Assembly: GCA_001917895.1 (NCBI GenBank)
Contig: MNEW01000051.1
Coordinates: forward strand, 1-26,806
Direction: 5' to 3'
Length of the DNA: 26,806 nucleotides
Source of the DNA: Actinobacteria bacterium 13_1_40CM_66_12
GTDB lineage: Bacteria; Chloroflexota; Dormibacteria; Dormibacterales; Dormibacteraceae
In this document: one piece after another, positions 19,171-26,578 of the stretch
How positions within the stretch are numbered: the stretch's first letter is position 1
Layout of the letters: every line of letters starts with the position of its first letter
Position numbers and translations under genes: made by a program
The notes under the pieces: generated by a model
What the model was told of the DNA's origin: nothing
The model's input: the letters and a program-made list of their open reading frames with translations, nothing else
The model's database searches: none

Positions 19171-19201
19171 CTGTTCGGGAGTGTAGTCTGCGAAGTGATT
19201 C

Positions 19202-19314
19202 TCCCCACCCGGGCACGCGCTTTGCGCGGGCCCGACCTCCCCACGGGGTGGGGAGGCTGGCCGCCCCGGGGGTAGTCAGGGCGGCGCCTCATCGATAAAG
19301 GACTGGGGTGGGGA
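19202..19314. repeat. Four-stem palindromic intergenic element
   Basis: Terminal 9-bp inverted repeats TCCCCACCC (19202-19210) and GGGTGGGGA (19306-19314) enclose three hairpins in a row. P2 is GGGC-A-CGCGC, loop TTT, GCGCG-G-GCCC (19211-19233). P3 is CCTCCCCAC, loop GGG, GTGGGGAGG (19236-19256), a perfect 9-bp stem. P4 is GCCGCCC (19260-19266) with GGGCGGC (19279-19285). It fills half of the divergent gap between the PLP-enzyme gene and radA. It could be a non-autonomous mobile repeat or a structured RNA; no tRNA features (CCA, T-loop) are seen. Confidence 0.7.
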
Positions 19315-19404
19315 CCCTGTTCCTCTACTAAATAGAACGGCTGAACCGGTAAAAGGCTACGTGCGGAGTTGTAAAAACTCGATCAATCCTGGAGAGTGGC
19401 TGAC

Positions 19405-20826
19405 GTGCCCAAATCGACGGTGACCTTCATGTGCTCGGAGTGCGGGGGCGAGAGCCTGCGCTGGGCCGGCCAGTGCCCGCATTGCCAGGCGTGGAACACG
19501 CTCCAGGAGTTCCAGGTCCGCAAAGCCGGGCCCGGTCGAAAACAAGCCCTGGCGGCGCCGCAATCGACAGGCAGCCGGGCGGTCCCCCTCAGCGACATCG
19601 AGTCCGAAGCCGCCCCCCGCCGAGCACTGGCCTGGGGCGAGCTCAACCGGGTGCTCGGCGGCGGGGTGGTTCCCGGCAGCGTGGTCCTGGTCGGGGGCGA
19701 GCCTGGGGTGGGCAAGTCGACCCTGCTCATGCATGCCGCCCAGCAGGTCGCCGCCAAGGGGGGCCGGGTCCTCTACGCGTCGGGAGAGGAATCGCCGCAG
19801 CAGGTGCGGATGCGCGCCGCCCGTCTCGGGCCTCTTTCGTCGGGAATCCTTCTGCTGGCCGAAACTGATCTCGACACGATCTGCGAGGCGATTCGCGCCG
19901 AAGGGCCCCAGCTGGCGATCGTCGACTCCATCCAGACGGTCACCGACGCCGGCTTCGAAGGCGGCGCGGGCAGCGTGACCCAGGTTCGCGAGTCGGCGGC
20001 TCGCTTCATGAGGCTGGCGAAGGAGATAGGAGTTCCGATCTTTCTCGTCGGTCACGTCACGAAAGAGGGAGCGATCGCCGGACCGAGGGTCCTCGAGCAT
20101 ATCGTTGACACCGTGCTCTACCTGGAAGGCGACCGTCGGCAGGAGCTCCGTATCCTGCGCGCGATGAAAAACCGCTTCGGCTCGGCCGAGGAGATCGGCG
20201 TTTTCGCGATGGGCGAAGGTGGGCTGGAGGAGGTACCCGACCCCTCAGCGGCGCTCTTGGGCAATGCCGCCGTCGCGGCGCCAGGCACGGCCGTGGTCGT
20301 CGTGCTAGAGGGGACCAGGCCGCTTTTGATCGAGCTCCAGAGCCTCGTCAACACGACCGACAACAACTACCCGCCGCGGCGGATCGTCAGCGGCATGGAC
20401 ATCAACCGCTTGCACATGATCGTCGCGGTGCTCGAGAAGCGCGCTTCGACAAAGCTCGAAAAATCAGACATCTTCGTCAACGTGGCGGGCGGCATCCGCA
20501 TCACGGAGCCGGCCGCAGACCTGGGTCTTGCCCTGTCCATCTACAGCAACACGCGCGACAGGCCCCTGCCGGACGGCCTGGTCGTGATTGGGGAGCTGGG
20601 GTTGGCAGGCGAGGTGCGCCGCGTGGGCCAGCTCGATCGCCGCCTCCAGGAGGCGGCGCGACACGGTCTGACGCGCGCATTGATTCCGGCCGGCGCGAAA
20701 GCCGGGCGGCCCGCCGGCCTCGAGGTTGTCGAGGTCCGGTCATTGGCGGAGGCGATCTCCGCCGCATTTTCTTCACCCATGAGGTCCGGCGCATTCATAA
20801 GGGAGGCCGAGGCATCGGTCACCTGA
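19405..20826 (+). CDS. radA: DNA repair protein RadA (Sms)
   Basis: RadA is a RecA-like hexameric helicase that promotes branch migration and processing of recombination intermediates. Visible parts in order: a C4 zinc finger (CSECG and CPHC, cysteines at about 10, 13, 24, 27), Walker A GGEPGVGKST (about 97-106), the RadA-specific KNRFG motif (about 255-259), and a C-terminal Lon-protease-like domain (ANDIF-type VNVAGGIRITEPAADL, VVIGELGLAGEVR). GTG 19405 is favoured because GGAGAG (19391-19396) is 8 bases upstream; GTG 19396 in the same frame has no usable spacing and would add three residues. It heads a long operon; its TGA touches the Shine-Dalgarno of the next gene. Confidence 0.96.
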   Translation: MPKSTVTFMCSECGGESLRWAGQCPHCQAWNTLQEFQVRKAGPGRKQALAAPQSTGSRAVPLSDIESEAAPRRALAWGELNRVLGGGVVPGSVVLVGGEPGVGKSTLLMHAAQQVAAKGGRVLYASGEESPQQVRMRAARLGPLSSGILLLAETDLDTICEAIRAEGPQLAIVDSIQTVTDAGFEGGAGSVTQVRESAARFMRLAKEIGVPIFLVGHVTKEGAIAGPRVLEHIVDTVLYLEGDRRQELRILRAMKNRFGSAEEIGVFAMGEGGLEEVPDPSAALLGNAAVAAPGTAVVVVLEGTRPLLIELQSLVNTTDNNYPPRRIVSGMDINRLHMIVAVLEKRASTKLEKSDIFVNVAGGIRITEPAADLGLALSIYSNTRDRPLPDGLVVIGELGLAGEVRRVGQLDRRLQEAARHGLTRALIPAGAKAGRPAGLEVVEVRSLAEAISAAFSSPMRSGAFIREAEASVT

Positions 20827-20836
20827 GGAGGTAATC

Positions 20837-21919
20837 GTGAAGCGTTCCGATACCCTCGCCCGCGGCGTCGGAGTGGGGATCGGAGTCGTCGGCGGGTTTT
20901 TTCTGGGTTACGCGCTCGTCCGCCTCTCGGGGATCAGCCACCAGGGTTGGGTGCTCATCAGCCTGACCACGATGGAGGGACTGATCTTCGCGTACCTGGG
21001 CACGCCATACGTGCTCGGTGGCTGGCGAGGGTTCAACCAGCGCCTCGTGTCGACTCCGCTGCCCGACCTGCTCAGCGGCTTGCTGGGAATGATCGTCGGC
21101 CTCGTCATCGCCGTGCTCATCGGCGTGTTCGTTCGCGATCTGCCTTACGGCATCCCCCTGTCGTTCGTGCTCGCACTCTTGCTCGCGCTGCTGGGTGCGT
21201 CGGTGGGCATCACGCGGCGTGAAGAGCTGACCGCCCTCTTGTTCGGTGGCGCCGCCCGGGACGACACGAGCCACCGCTTGACCGCAGTCCTTCTCGATAC
21301 GTCTGTGATCATCGACGGCCGCATCCTCGACATCGCTAAGACGGGCTTCGTCGACATGCCGCTCACGGTCCTCAGCTCGGTGCTGCGCGAGCTTCAGCTC
21401 GTCGCCGATTCGGCAGACGCGACCCGGCGCCGCCGCGGCCGCAGAGGGCTCGACGTCCTGACCGAGATGCAGAAGGATCCTTCCATCAACCTGCAGGTCG
21501 TGGACGACGACGTCTCCCCGAGCACCGAGATCGACGCGCATCTCGTGCGCACCGCCAAGCGCAGAGGCTGGGCCATCATGACCAATGACTTCAACCTCAA
21601 CCGCATCGCGCGGCTCGAAGGCGTGTCCGTGCTCAACCTCAATGAGCTTGCGCAGGCGATGAGGCCCGTCGCCATCCCAGGCGAAGAGATCGTCGTGATG
21701 ATCGCTCGCGAAGGCAAGGAGCCAGGCCAGGGTGTGGGCAGCCTGGACGACGGTACGATGGTCGTCGTCCAGAACGGGCGGCGCCTGATGAACCAGACCA
21801 TCACCGCGGTCGTGACGTCCGTGATCCAGACCTCGGCGGGGCGGATGATCTTCGCCGAACCAGCTGGCCACGAGGGCCGGCGCAACAGCAGACCCAAGCG
21901 CGACGAGGAGGCCGGTTGA
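20837..21919 (+). CDS. PIN/TRAM-domain membrane protein, YacL-like
   Basis: A 360-residue protein with four N-terminal TM helices (about 11-30, 37-57, 78-100, 107-126), a PIN nuclease-fold domain (150-275) and a TRAM RNA-binding domain (282-342). PIN acidic residues are in place: D154 in LLDTSVIIDGR, E185 in SVLREL, D233 in EIDAHL and D251 in TNDFNLN. This matches Bacillus YacL, which sits near radA as here. A membrane-tethered RNA-acting nuclease role is inferred from the domains and not demonstrated. The start is GTG 20837 with AGGAGG (20826-20831). A highly basic Arg run (197-203) lies inside the PIN domain. Confidence 0.92.
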   Translation: MKRSDTLARGVGVGIGVVGGFFLGYALVRLSGISHQGWVLISLTTMEGLIFAYLGTPYVLGGWRGFNQRLVSTPLPDLLSGLLGMIVGLVIAVLIGVFVRDLPYGIPLSFVLALLLALLGASVGITRREELTALLFGGAARDDTSHRLTAVLLDTSVIIDGRILDIAKTGFVDMPLTVLSSVLRELQLVADSADATRRRRGRRGLDVLTEMQKDPSINLQVVDDDVSPSTEIDAHLVRTAKRRGWAIMTNDFNLNRIARLEGVSVLNLNELAQAMRPVAIPGEEIVVMIAREGKEPGQGVGSLDDGTMVVVQNGRRLMNQTITAVVTSVIQTSAGRMIFAEPAGHEGRRNSRPKRDEEAG

Positions 21920-21920
21920 G

Positions 21921-22610
21921 TTGACAATCGGCGCGATCGTGGCCGCCGCAGGGTCCGGCTCCCGCCTCGGGCGTGGCAGCAAGGCGCTCGTCCGTCTCAA
22001 TGGGCGGACGACGTTGGCGCGCGTGCTGGAGCTGTTCCTGGCGCTCGACGAGGTCGATCGGATCGTGGTCGTCGGGCCGCCGAGCCGGCTGGAGATCGCG
22101 GAGCACGAGGTGGCATCGCTTGCCCCTCGCAAGCCGGTGACGGTGAAGGCCGGAGGCGACAGCCGGCAGGAGTCGGTGCGCGCCGGTCTGGCCGCGCTCG
22201 GCGAATGCGATTTCGTCCTAGTCCACGATGCGGCGCGTCCGCTGGCGACTGCGACCCTCGTCCGGCGCGTACTGGCGGCGGCGATGGAGTCGGGCGCCGC
22301 GTTTCCGGCCATCGCGCCGCGCGACGCGGTCAAGCGCGTGGAGGGCAACCGGCTGGTCGAGAGCCTCGACCGCTCGCGCATCGTGCTCGCGCAGACGCCA
22401 CAAGCTTTCTCTTACGAGCTGCTTGCGCGAGCCCACCGAGAGGCGGCGGACGCCGGCCTCGTCGGCGATGACGACGCACAGCTCGTCGCCGCTACGGGTC
22501 ACGAGGTGACGGTCGTCGAAGGCGAGCCGGCGAACATCAAGCTGACGACGCCGGAAGACTTCGGGGTCGTCGAGGCTCTGATCAAAGAGCAGGAAGCCGC
22601 CGCCACTTGA
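21921..22610 (+). CDS. ispD: 2-C-methyl-D-erythritol 4-phosphate cytidylyltransferase
   Basis: IspD activates MEP with CTP in the MEP isoprenoid pathway. The 229-residue protein has the nucleotide-binding loop AAAGSGSRLGRGSKAL, GGDSRQESVRAGL, VLVHDAARPL, a lysine in RDAVKRV, AQTPQAFSY and the C-terminal ANIKLTTPEDF, all characteristic. TTG 21921 lies 9 bases after GAGGAGG (21905-21911) and just after the upstream TGA. The stop overlaps the TTG of ispF. Adjacent ispD-ispF is the usual arrangement when they are not fused. Confidence 0.95.
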   Translation: MTIGAIVAAAGSGSRLGRGSKALVRLNGRTTLARVLELFLALDEVDRIVVVGPPSRLEIAEHEVASLAPRKPVTVKAGGDSRQESVRAGLAALGECDFVLVHDAARPLATATLVRRVLAAAMESGAAFPAIAPRDAVKRVEGNRLVESLDRSRIVLAQTPQAFSYELLARAHREAADAGLVGDDDAQLVAATGHEVTVVEGEPANIKLTTPEDFGVVEALIKEQEAAAT

Positions 22611-23089
22611 GGATAGGCGCGGGGTATGACATCCACCCGCTGAAGGCCGGCCGCGACTTGATCATCGGTGGCGTTAGGATCGAGCACCCCGCCGGCCTCG
22701 ACGGCCATTCCGATGCCGACGTGTTGACGCACGCGGTCATCGATGCGCTGCTCGGCGCGGCCTCGCTCGGCAACATCGGCGAGCACTTTCCCGCTGACGA
22801 CCCCAGGTACAAGGATGCGTCGAGCCTCGACCTGCTGACGGCCGCCGCCGCCGTCGTCAAGAAGGCCGGGTACCGCGTCATCAACGTCGACAGCACGGTC
22901 ATCGCCGAGGAGCCTCGCCTCCAGCCGCACCTTCGCGCCATGCGGTCGAATCTGGCCCAGCGCCTCGGCGTCGTGCAGGATGTCGTGAGCGTGAAAGCAA
23001 CATCACCCGAGGGCCTCGGCGCGCTCGGCCACCGAAGCGGCATCGCGGCGCAAGCGGTGGCGCTGATCGATGGGGGCGCACTGACCTGA
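22607..23089 (+). CDS. ispF: 2-C-methyl-D-erythritol 2,4-cyclodiphosphate synthase
   Basis: IspF cyclises CDP-ME-2-phosphate to MEcPP with release of CMP. The 160-residue protein has the metal ligands in GYDIHPL (D8, H10) and DGHSDADVL (H about 42), the substrate-loop GNIGEHFPADDP, and the C-terminal KATSPEGLGALGHRSGIAAQAVALI. Length and motifs are normal for the trimeric enzyme. TTG 22607 overlaps the ispD stop, and its own TGA (23087-23089) overlaps a CTG that is the likely cysS start. Confidence 0.96.
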   Translation: MRIGAGYDIHPLKAGRDLIIGGVRIEHPAGLDGHSDADVLTHAVIDALLGAASLGNIGEHFPADDPRYKDASSLDLLTAAAAVVKKAGYRVINVDSTVIAEEPRLQPHLRAMRSNLAQRLGVVQDVVSVKATSPEGLGALGHRSGIAAQAVALIDGGALT

Positions 23090-24567
23090 CGCTGCGGCTT
23101 CACAACACGTTGACCGGCGCCAAGGAAGTCTTTGAGCCGCTCCAGCCCGGACATGCCGGCATGTACACGTGCGGTCCGACGGTGTGGAACTTCGCGCACG
23201 TCGGCAACCTGCGCGCCTTTCTCTTCTACGACCTGCTTCGCCGCCAGCTGAAGGCGAGTGGATACCGCATGAACCACGTCATGAATCTCACCGACATCGA
23301 CGACCGCATCCTCGACCAGGCGATGCATGCGGGGACCACCATCACCGAGTACGCGAAGCCGTTCATCGCCGCCTTCTTCGAGGACATGCGCGCGCTGCGC
23401 GCGGAGCCGGTCGAGCACTACCCGAAGGCGACTGAGCACATCCCCGAGATGGTGAAGATGATCGCGACGCTGCTCGAGCGCGGGAATGCATACGCCGCCG
23501 ACGGCGACGTGTACTTCCGCATCGAAAGCTTCCCGCGCTATGGCGCCCTCTCGCACCTCGACCGCGGCGGCCTGCGCGCGGGCGCGCGGGTTGCGCAGGG
23601 GGGGCACGGGAAGGGCTCCGCCCGACCCGCGCATGGGGGGGAGTCGCCCCGCATTCGCCAAGACAAATATGAAAAGGAGTCGGCGAGCGACTTCGCTCTG
23701 TGGAAGAGGGCACAACCCGGCGACGCCGAGCTGGGCGCGGCTTGGGATGCGCCGTTCGGACCTGGACGCCCGGGCTGGCACATCGAATGCTCTGCCATGA
23801 GCAAGCACTTCCTCGGCGCCACCTTCGACATCCACTGCGGCGGCATCGACCTGTTGTTCCCGCATCACGAGAACGAGATCGCCCAGTCGGAAGCCGCGAA
23901 CGGAAAGCAATTTGCACGTGTGTGGCTGCACTCGGAGTTTCTGTCGGACGCGACCGGCGAGAAGATGTCCAAGAGCGCCGGAGGGTTCACGACGCTGCGC
24001 GACCTCGTGGCGGCCGGGCACGAACCGGTAGCGGTTCGCTTCTTCCTGATCGCCAACGCGCACTACCGCCAGCGCATCCGGTTGAGCGCCGAGGCACTGC
24101 ACGCGTCGGCCGAGCAGGTGAGGCGCCTGCGGGACTTCGCGGACCGGGTGCTGCGGTCGGACGAGCCGCTCGGTGACGACCGCGCATTGCTGGGCCGCAT
24201 CGCGGAGGTGCGCACAGCCTACCGAGAGGCGCTGGACGACGACCTCAACCTTCCGCAGGGTGTCGGCCACGTCTTCGAGCTGATTCGCGAGGCGAACACG
24301 GCGCTGGACGAGAAGAGGGTGGGGGAGGAAGCCCGTTCGGCGCTGCTCGCGCTGATCGAGGAGATAGACGCGCACCTCGACGTCATCGGCGTGGAGGAGC
24401 CAGGGCTGGCCGAAGAGGTGGAGCGATTGATCTCCGAGCGTGAGGACGCGCGACAGGCCAAGGACTTTGCGAGGGCGGATCGAATCCGCGAAGAGCTGAA
24501 GCATCGCGGCATTGCGCTGGAGGATTCGCGGGAAGGCGTCCGCTGGCGCCGTGTGACGCCGGGATGA
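23086..24567 (+). CDS. cysS: Cysteinyl-tRNA synthetase with an internal in-frame insert
   Basis: CysRS charges tRNA-Cys. Motifs: MYTCGPTVWNFAHVGN (zinc Cys and HIGH-like site), WHIECSAM, CGGIDLLFPHHENEIAQ (zinc ligands), EKMSKSAGGF (KMSKS), and the C-terminal anticodon-binding helices. Family members begin with a strand like LRLHNTLTGAKEVFEPL. That strand is encoded here only if translation starts at CTG 23086, which overlaps the ispF stop as CTGA; the first standard start, TTG 23110, would delete it. With CTG the protein has 493 residues, about 25-30 longer than usual. The excess is a 23-residue Gly/Arg-rich segment after GARV (bases 23593-23661), absent from E. coli CysRS. The motifs on both sides are intact, so the enzyme is probably active. 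Confidence 0.94.
   Translation: MTLRLHNTLTGAKEVFEPLQPGHAGMYTCGPTVWNFAHVGNLRAFLFYDLLRRQLKASGYRMNHVMNLTDIDDRILDQAMHAGTTITEYAKPFIAAFFEDMRALRAEPVEHYPKATEHIPEMVKMIATLLERGNAYAADGDVYFRIESFPRYGALSHLDRGGLRAGARVAQGGHGKGSARPAHGGESPRIRQDKYEKESASDFALWKRAQPGDAELGAAWDAPFGPGRPGWHIECSAMSKHFLGATFDIHCGGIDLLFPHHENEIAQSEAANGKQFARVWLHSEFLSDATGEKMSKSAGGFTTLRDLVAAGHEPVAVRFFLIANAHYRQRIRLSAEALHASAEQVRRLRDFADRVLRSDEPLGDDRALLGRIAEVRTAYREALDDDLNLPQGVGHVFELIREANTALDEKRVGEEARSALLALIEEIDAHLDVIGVEEPGLAEEVERLISEREDARQAKDFARADRIREELKHRGIALEDSREGVRWRRVTPG
23593..23661 (+). repeat. GC-rich palindromic insert inside cysS
   Basis: This 69-base in-frame stretch adds residues AQGGHGKGSARPAHGG through IRQ between GARV and DKYEKESASDFALWK, where relatives have only about ten residues. 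It contains a hairpin CGGG-AA-GGGC, loop TCC, GCCC-GA-CCCG (23607-23629). A second possible pairing is GCGCGGGT (23584-23591) with ACCCGCGC (23625-23632). Its G-run composition resembles the intergenic elements near 6463, 10817 and 19202. Confidence 0.55.
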
Positions 24568-25310
24568 GCGAACGACGGCGTCGATACCAGCGTCCCCTGC
24601 CCGCAGCGGCGCCGTTGATCCACGGCCGCAACGCGGTGCTCGAGGCGGCTCGCGCGGGCAAGGTCCTCAAGGTGTTCCAGGCCTCGGGTCTAGGCCACGA
24701 TCCCCGCCTCGACGAGCTGGCGAAGCTTGCCCCGATCGAGGTGGTTCCTCCAGAGCGCCTCGAGGCCATGGCCACCGGCGTGCACCAGGGGGTGGCGGCC
24801 GAGCTCAAGCCGCGGCGCGAGTGGACTTTGAAGGAGCTCTTGTCCACCAACCCCACGTTGCTGGTGGCGCTGGACGGGATCATGGATCCGCAGAACCTGG
24901 GCGCCATCCTCCGGAGCGCCGAGGTGGCCGGCGCCGACGGCGCCATCATCCCCGAGCACCGCAGCGCTCCTCTGTCACCGGCGGCGGTGAAGGCGAGCTC
25001 CGGGGCGAGCGAGCTGCTCCGCATCGCCAATGTGTCCGGCATCCCGTCGGCGATCGCTGAGGTGAAGCGGGCCGGTATCTGGTGCGCGGCCCTCGACGTG
25101 CGCGGCGAGATGCCGCCCTGGGACTTCGACCTCACGCAGCCGGTCTGCATCGTCATCGGGAGTGAAGGCGAGGGCGTGCACAGACTGGTCCGGGAACGGT
25201 GTGATGTGCGCCTTCGCCTGCCGGTGGCCGGGCATGTCTCGAGCTTCAACGCATCGGCCGCAGCCGCGGCCCTGCTGTACGAAGTGCAGCGACAGAGAAC
25301 CAAGTCATGA
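24564..25310 (+). CDS. rlmB: 23S rRNA 2'-O-ribose methyltransferase, TrmH/RlmB family
   Basis: A SPOUT (trefoil-knot) methyltransferase of 248 residues. The N-terminal substrate-binding domain (LIHGRNAVLEAARAGKVLKVF, GVHQGVAAEL) is followed by the catalytic knot: LDGIMDPQNLGAILRSAEVAGADGAIIPEHRSAPLSPAAVKASSGA, IVIGSEGEGVHRLVRERCD and the final SFNASAAAAALLYE (usually LNVSVAAA). The Asn-Leu-Gly/Arg and Glu positions of the family are kept. It most likely methylates a 23S rRNA guanosine, as RlmB does at G2251; the exact target cannot be read from sequence. ATG 24564 overlaps the cysS TGA. cysS-rlmB adjacency is conserved in Bacillus and many relatives. Confidence 0.92.
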   Translation: MSERRRRYQRPLPAAAPLIHGRNAVLEAARAGKVLKVFQASGLGHDPRLDELAKLAPIEVVPPERLEAMATGVHQGVAAELKPRREWTLKELLSTNPTLLVALDGIMDPQNLGAILRSAEVAGADGAIIPEHRSAPLSPAAVKASSGASELLRIANVSGIPSAIAEVKRAGIWCAALDVRGEMPPWDFDLTQPVCIVIGSEGEGVHRLVRERCDVRLRLPVAGHVSSFNASAAAAALLYEVQRQRTKS

Positions 25311-26578
25311 GTGATGCGACCGCGGAGCTCGAAAAGGCTGCCGCCGACATTCCGATCAATCGCGATGCGCGCGACGTGCTCGAACGCGCGACGGCACTTG
25401 CGTCCGATCGCGGCGCGCCGCAAGCGGGTCCGGTTGACGTGCTCGAGGCGATCCTTGCCGACCGTAGTTCGTCTGGATACGGCGCGATCAAGACCCTGGT
25501 TGGCGATCCTCAGGCCATCAACGCAGAGGCGACGCGCGAGGACGGAGGCGCGAGCCTGCCTCTGCGGCAGCTCCTCGTCAACGCCAACCGCGAAGCCCAG
25601 GTCCTGGGCCACTACCAGGTGGACTCGATCCACCTCCTCCTGGCGCTCCTGTACTCGGATTCGCGGGCGACGTCTGCGGCTCTGCAGAAGGCGGGTCTGA
25701 CCCTTTACGACCTGAGGCGGCATCTCCAGACCGGGGCCGGCCCCAACATTCCGATCACGGCCGGCACGCAGTCGATGCAGGATCGCGCGCTCCGCCGTAA
25801 GCCGCTTGTGTCGCTGCGCGGTGCGCTCGGCATCAGCCCGATCTTCGTCGGCCTGATCGTCATGACTGCCATCACCGGCGCCGCCCTCTGGTTCAACTTC
25901 TTGCCGGCGGCGAACATGGTGCTGACGATCGTCTTCGTCACCTCAGGGTGGGTCACGTCGCTGTGCATCCACGAGTTCGGCCACGCTGTGGTCGCGTACC
26001 TCGGCGGCGATCGCGCCGTCAAAGCATCCGGCTACCTGACGCTGAATCCGCTCCGCTACACCAACCTGCTGATGAGCATCATCTTTCCGGTCATCTTTCT
26101 GCTGCTCGGTGGAATCGCGCTACCCGGCGGCGCGGTGTACATCGACCACGCCGCGCTTCGCAGCCGCCTCTGGGACTCGCTGGTGTCGTTTGCGGGGCCG
26201 GTCGGCACGGCATTCTGTGCATTGCTGGCCGCTGCTCCATTTCTGATCCCGGGCCACGCCGATTGGGTCACGTATTCGAACGTCGCCTTTTTTGCGGCGC
26301 TCGCATTCCTCGCCTTCATGTTGGTGGTAAGCGTGCTGCTCAACCTACTTCCGATTCCCGGCATCGACGGCTTCGGCATCCTGCGCCCATGGCTCCCCTA
26401 TTCGGTGCAGGCGCTCTCGGTCCGGTACTCGCAGCTCGCGATCATCGGCCTCTTCATCGTGTTGTGGAACGTCGCGCCTGCCCGTGACGCTTTCTACGGC
26501 GCGGCGCTGCAGATCACCGGCGCTCTGCACATCGACTACATACTCATCGTTGCGGGCCAGCTGAGCATGCGTCCTTGA
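25307..26578 (+). CDS. Clp N-domain fused to site-2 protease (M50-type) membrane protein
   Basis: A 423-residue protein of two parts. Residues about 16-140 are a ClpC-type N-domain with two repeats: INRDARDVLERATALASDRGAPQAGPVDVLEAIL, then LRQLLVNANREAQVLGHYQVDSIHLLLALLYSDSRATSAALQKAGLTLYDLRRHL, parallel to the repeats in ClpC of this window. A linker leads to a six- or seven-helix membrane domain. This has the zinc motif HEFGH (222-226) in a TM helix, LNPLRYTNLL (247-), AGPVGTAF (296-), and the second metal motif NLLPIPGIDGF (N346, D354). This is a site-2 protease of the rhomboid-independent SREBP-protease/SpoIVFB type. All catalytic residues are present. No AAA module is attached. ATG 25307 overlaps the rlmB stop (ATGA), and its own TGA overlaps the next TTG. 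The substrate is unknown. Confidence 0.9.
   Translation: MSDATAELEKAAADIPINRDARDVLERATALASDRGAPQAGPVDVLEAILADRSSSGYGAIKTLVGDPQAINAEATREDGGASLPLRQLLVNANREAQVLGHYQVDSIHLLLALLYSDSRATSAALQKAGLTLYDLRRHLQTGAGPNIPITAGTQSMQDRALRRKPLVSLRGALGISPIFVGLIVMTAITGAALWFNFLPAANMVLTIVFVTSGWVTSLCIHEFGHAVVAYLGGDRAVKASGYLTLNPLRYTNLLMSIIFPVIFLLLGGIALPGGAVYIDHAALRSRLWDSLVSFAGPVGTAFCALLAAAPFLIPGHADWVTYSNVAFFAALAFLAFMLVVSVLLNLLPIPGIDGFGILRPWLPYSVQALSVRYSQLAIIGLFIVLWNVAPARDAFYGAALQITGALHIDYILIVAGQLSMRP

Noticed and set aside
19202..19314. tRNA gene suggested by the cloverleaf-like fold
   Set aside because: Stem lengths (9-bp closing stem, 9-bp arms), 3-base loops and lack of T-loop and anticodon features rule out a tRNA.
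19315..19404. Riboswitch or c-di-AMP leader upstream of radA
   Set aside because: The segment has short possible stems (GTTC/GAAC, GAGTT/AACTC) but no conserved core of a known riboswitch class that I could recognise.
20819..22381. Long minus-strand open frame (520 codons) opposite the PIN/TRAM gene and ispD
   Set aside because: Both + strand genes are clearly identified; the antisense product is rich in Arg, Ser, His and Asp with no domain.
22582..24504. Long minus-strand open frame (640 codons) opposite ispF and cysS
   Set aside because: It lies antisense to two well-conserved enzymes and its translation is low-complexity with no recognisable domain. It is a by-product of GC-rich codon use.
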